From Pseudomonadota bacterium (lineage in GTDB: Bacteria > Pseudomonadota > Alphaproteobacteria > Rhizobiales > Xanthobacteraceae), in assembly GCA_023451825.1 (NCBI GenBank), contig JAEXYA010000028.1:123501-187500 (forward strand): a stretch of 64,000 nucleotides of DNA. The letters are read 5' to 3'. A program made the position numbers and the translations under genes. This document shows, piece by piece, positions 63,980 through 64,000 of this stretch (positions within the stretch are counted from its first letter, which is position 1; every line of letters begins with the position of its first letter). The notes beneath the pieces were generated by a model. The model did no database searches. It saw only the letters and a list, made by a program, of their open reading frames with translations, and had not been told where the DNA came from.

Positions 63980-64000
63980 ATCACATGCACGACACTTGAT

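Overview
The window is a GC-rich (roughly 62-64%) chromosomal segment of an alphaproteobacterium, most likely family Nitrobacteraceae (the Bradyrhizobium / Rhodopseudomonas / Afipia / Tardiphaga group). The clues are gene order (trpF-trpB-trpA-accD beside ihfB and a LapA protein; lptC-lptA-lptB-rpoN-hpf-ptsN; dnaK-dnaJ-pmtA-like), TIGR02300 and DUF1150 proteins, a ROSE-like leader before a small heat-shock gene, CTTG-N17-CYTATNT heat-shock promoters, and several dispersed palindromic repeat families common in this group. This assignment is inference; no database was searched. There is no rRNA, CRISPR array, prophage or insertion sequence.

Layout. 0-10.6 kb is a minus-strand housekeeping block: accD (5' part only), trpA, trpB, trpF, a LapA protein, ihfB, sppA, rpsA, cmk and aroA. 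An overlapping two-gene nucleotidyltransferase module sits between aroA and cmk. 10.7-13.1 kb holds a TIGR02300 gene, tRNA-Ala(GGC) with an adjacent palindrome, tandem repeats and a GIY-YIG gene, then divergent ohrR/ohr. 13.2-18.9 kb carries a class III CoA-transferase and a ugpBAEC-type sugar or glycerol-phosphate ABC transporter. 18.9-21.4 kb has an Hsp20 gene behind a heat-shock promoter and candidate RNA thermometer, a DUF1150 gene and two lineage-type unknown genes. 21.4-28 kb is the ptsN-hpf-rpoN-lptB-lptA-lptC envelope and nitrogen block plus a short RNase D. 28-31.3 kb is an aromatic-hydroxylase operon (cupin, HpaB-like, flavin reductase) with a divergent MarR regulator and a perfect palindromic operator.

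31.4-39.5 kb is a complete kdp potassium system (kdpF-A-B-C-D-E), with a 27-codon membrane-peptide gene ahead of kdpF. 39.7-44.1 kb is a compact type I secretion operon: an 89-residue Asp/Ser/Gly-rich peptide, an ABC exporter, a membrane-fusion protein and a 309-residue unknown protein. 44.6-46.6 kb holds an unknown gene plus dgoK-dgoA (2-keto-3-deoxygalactonate catabolism). 46.7-53.8 kb contains a cold-shock gene, tRNA-Leu(CAG), an NDUFA9-like protein, gpmA, dapB, DUF1330, pyrF, an FMN reductase, a PmtA-like methyltransferase and dnaJ, followed by dnaK. 56-61 kb has an exported unknown protein and two paralogous multi-span membrane proteins flanking a nicotinamidase with a possible Tat signal. 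The end carries uppP, a GST-family gene and queG.

The most interesting items are the tRNA-Ala/palindrome/GIY-YIG arrangement, the type I secretion operon led by an 89-residue acidic peptide, the NTase pair inside the aroA-cmk operon, the 27-residue peptide ahead of kdpF, the Hsp20 thermometer with its promoter, and the repeat that supplies the stop codon of pyrF.
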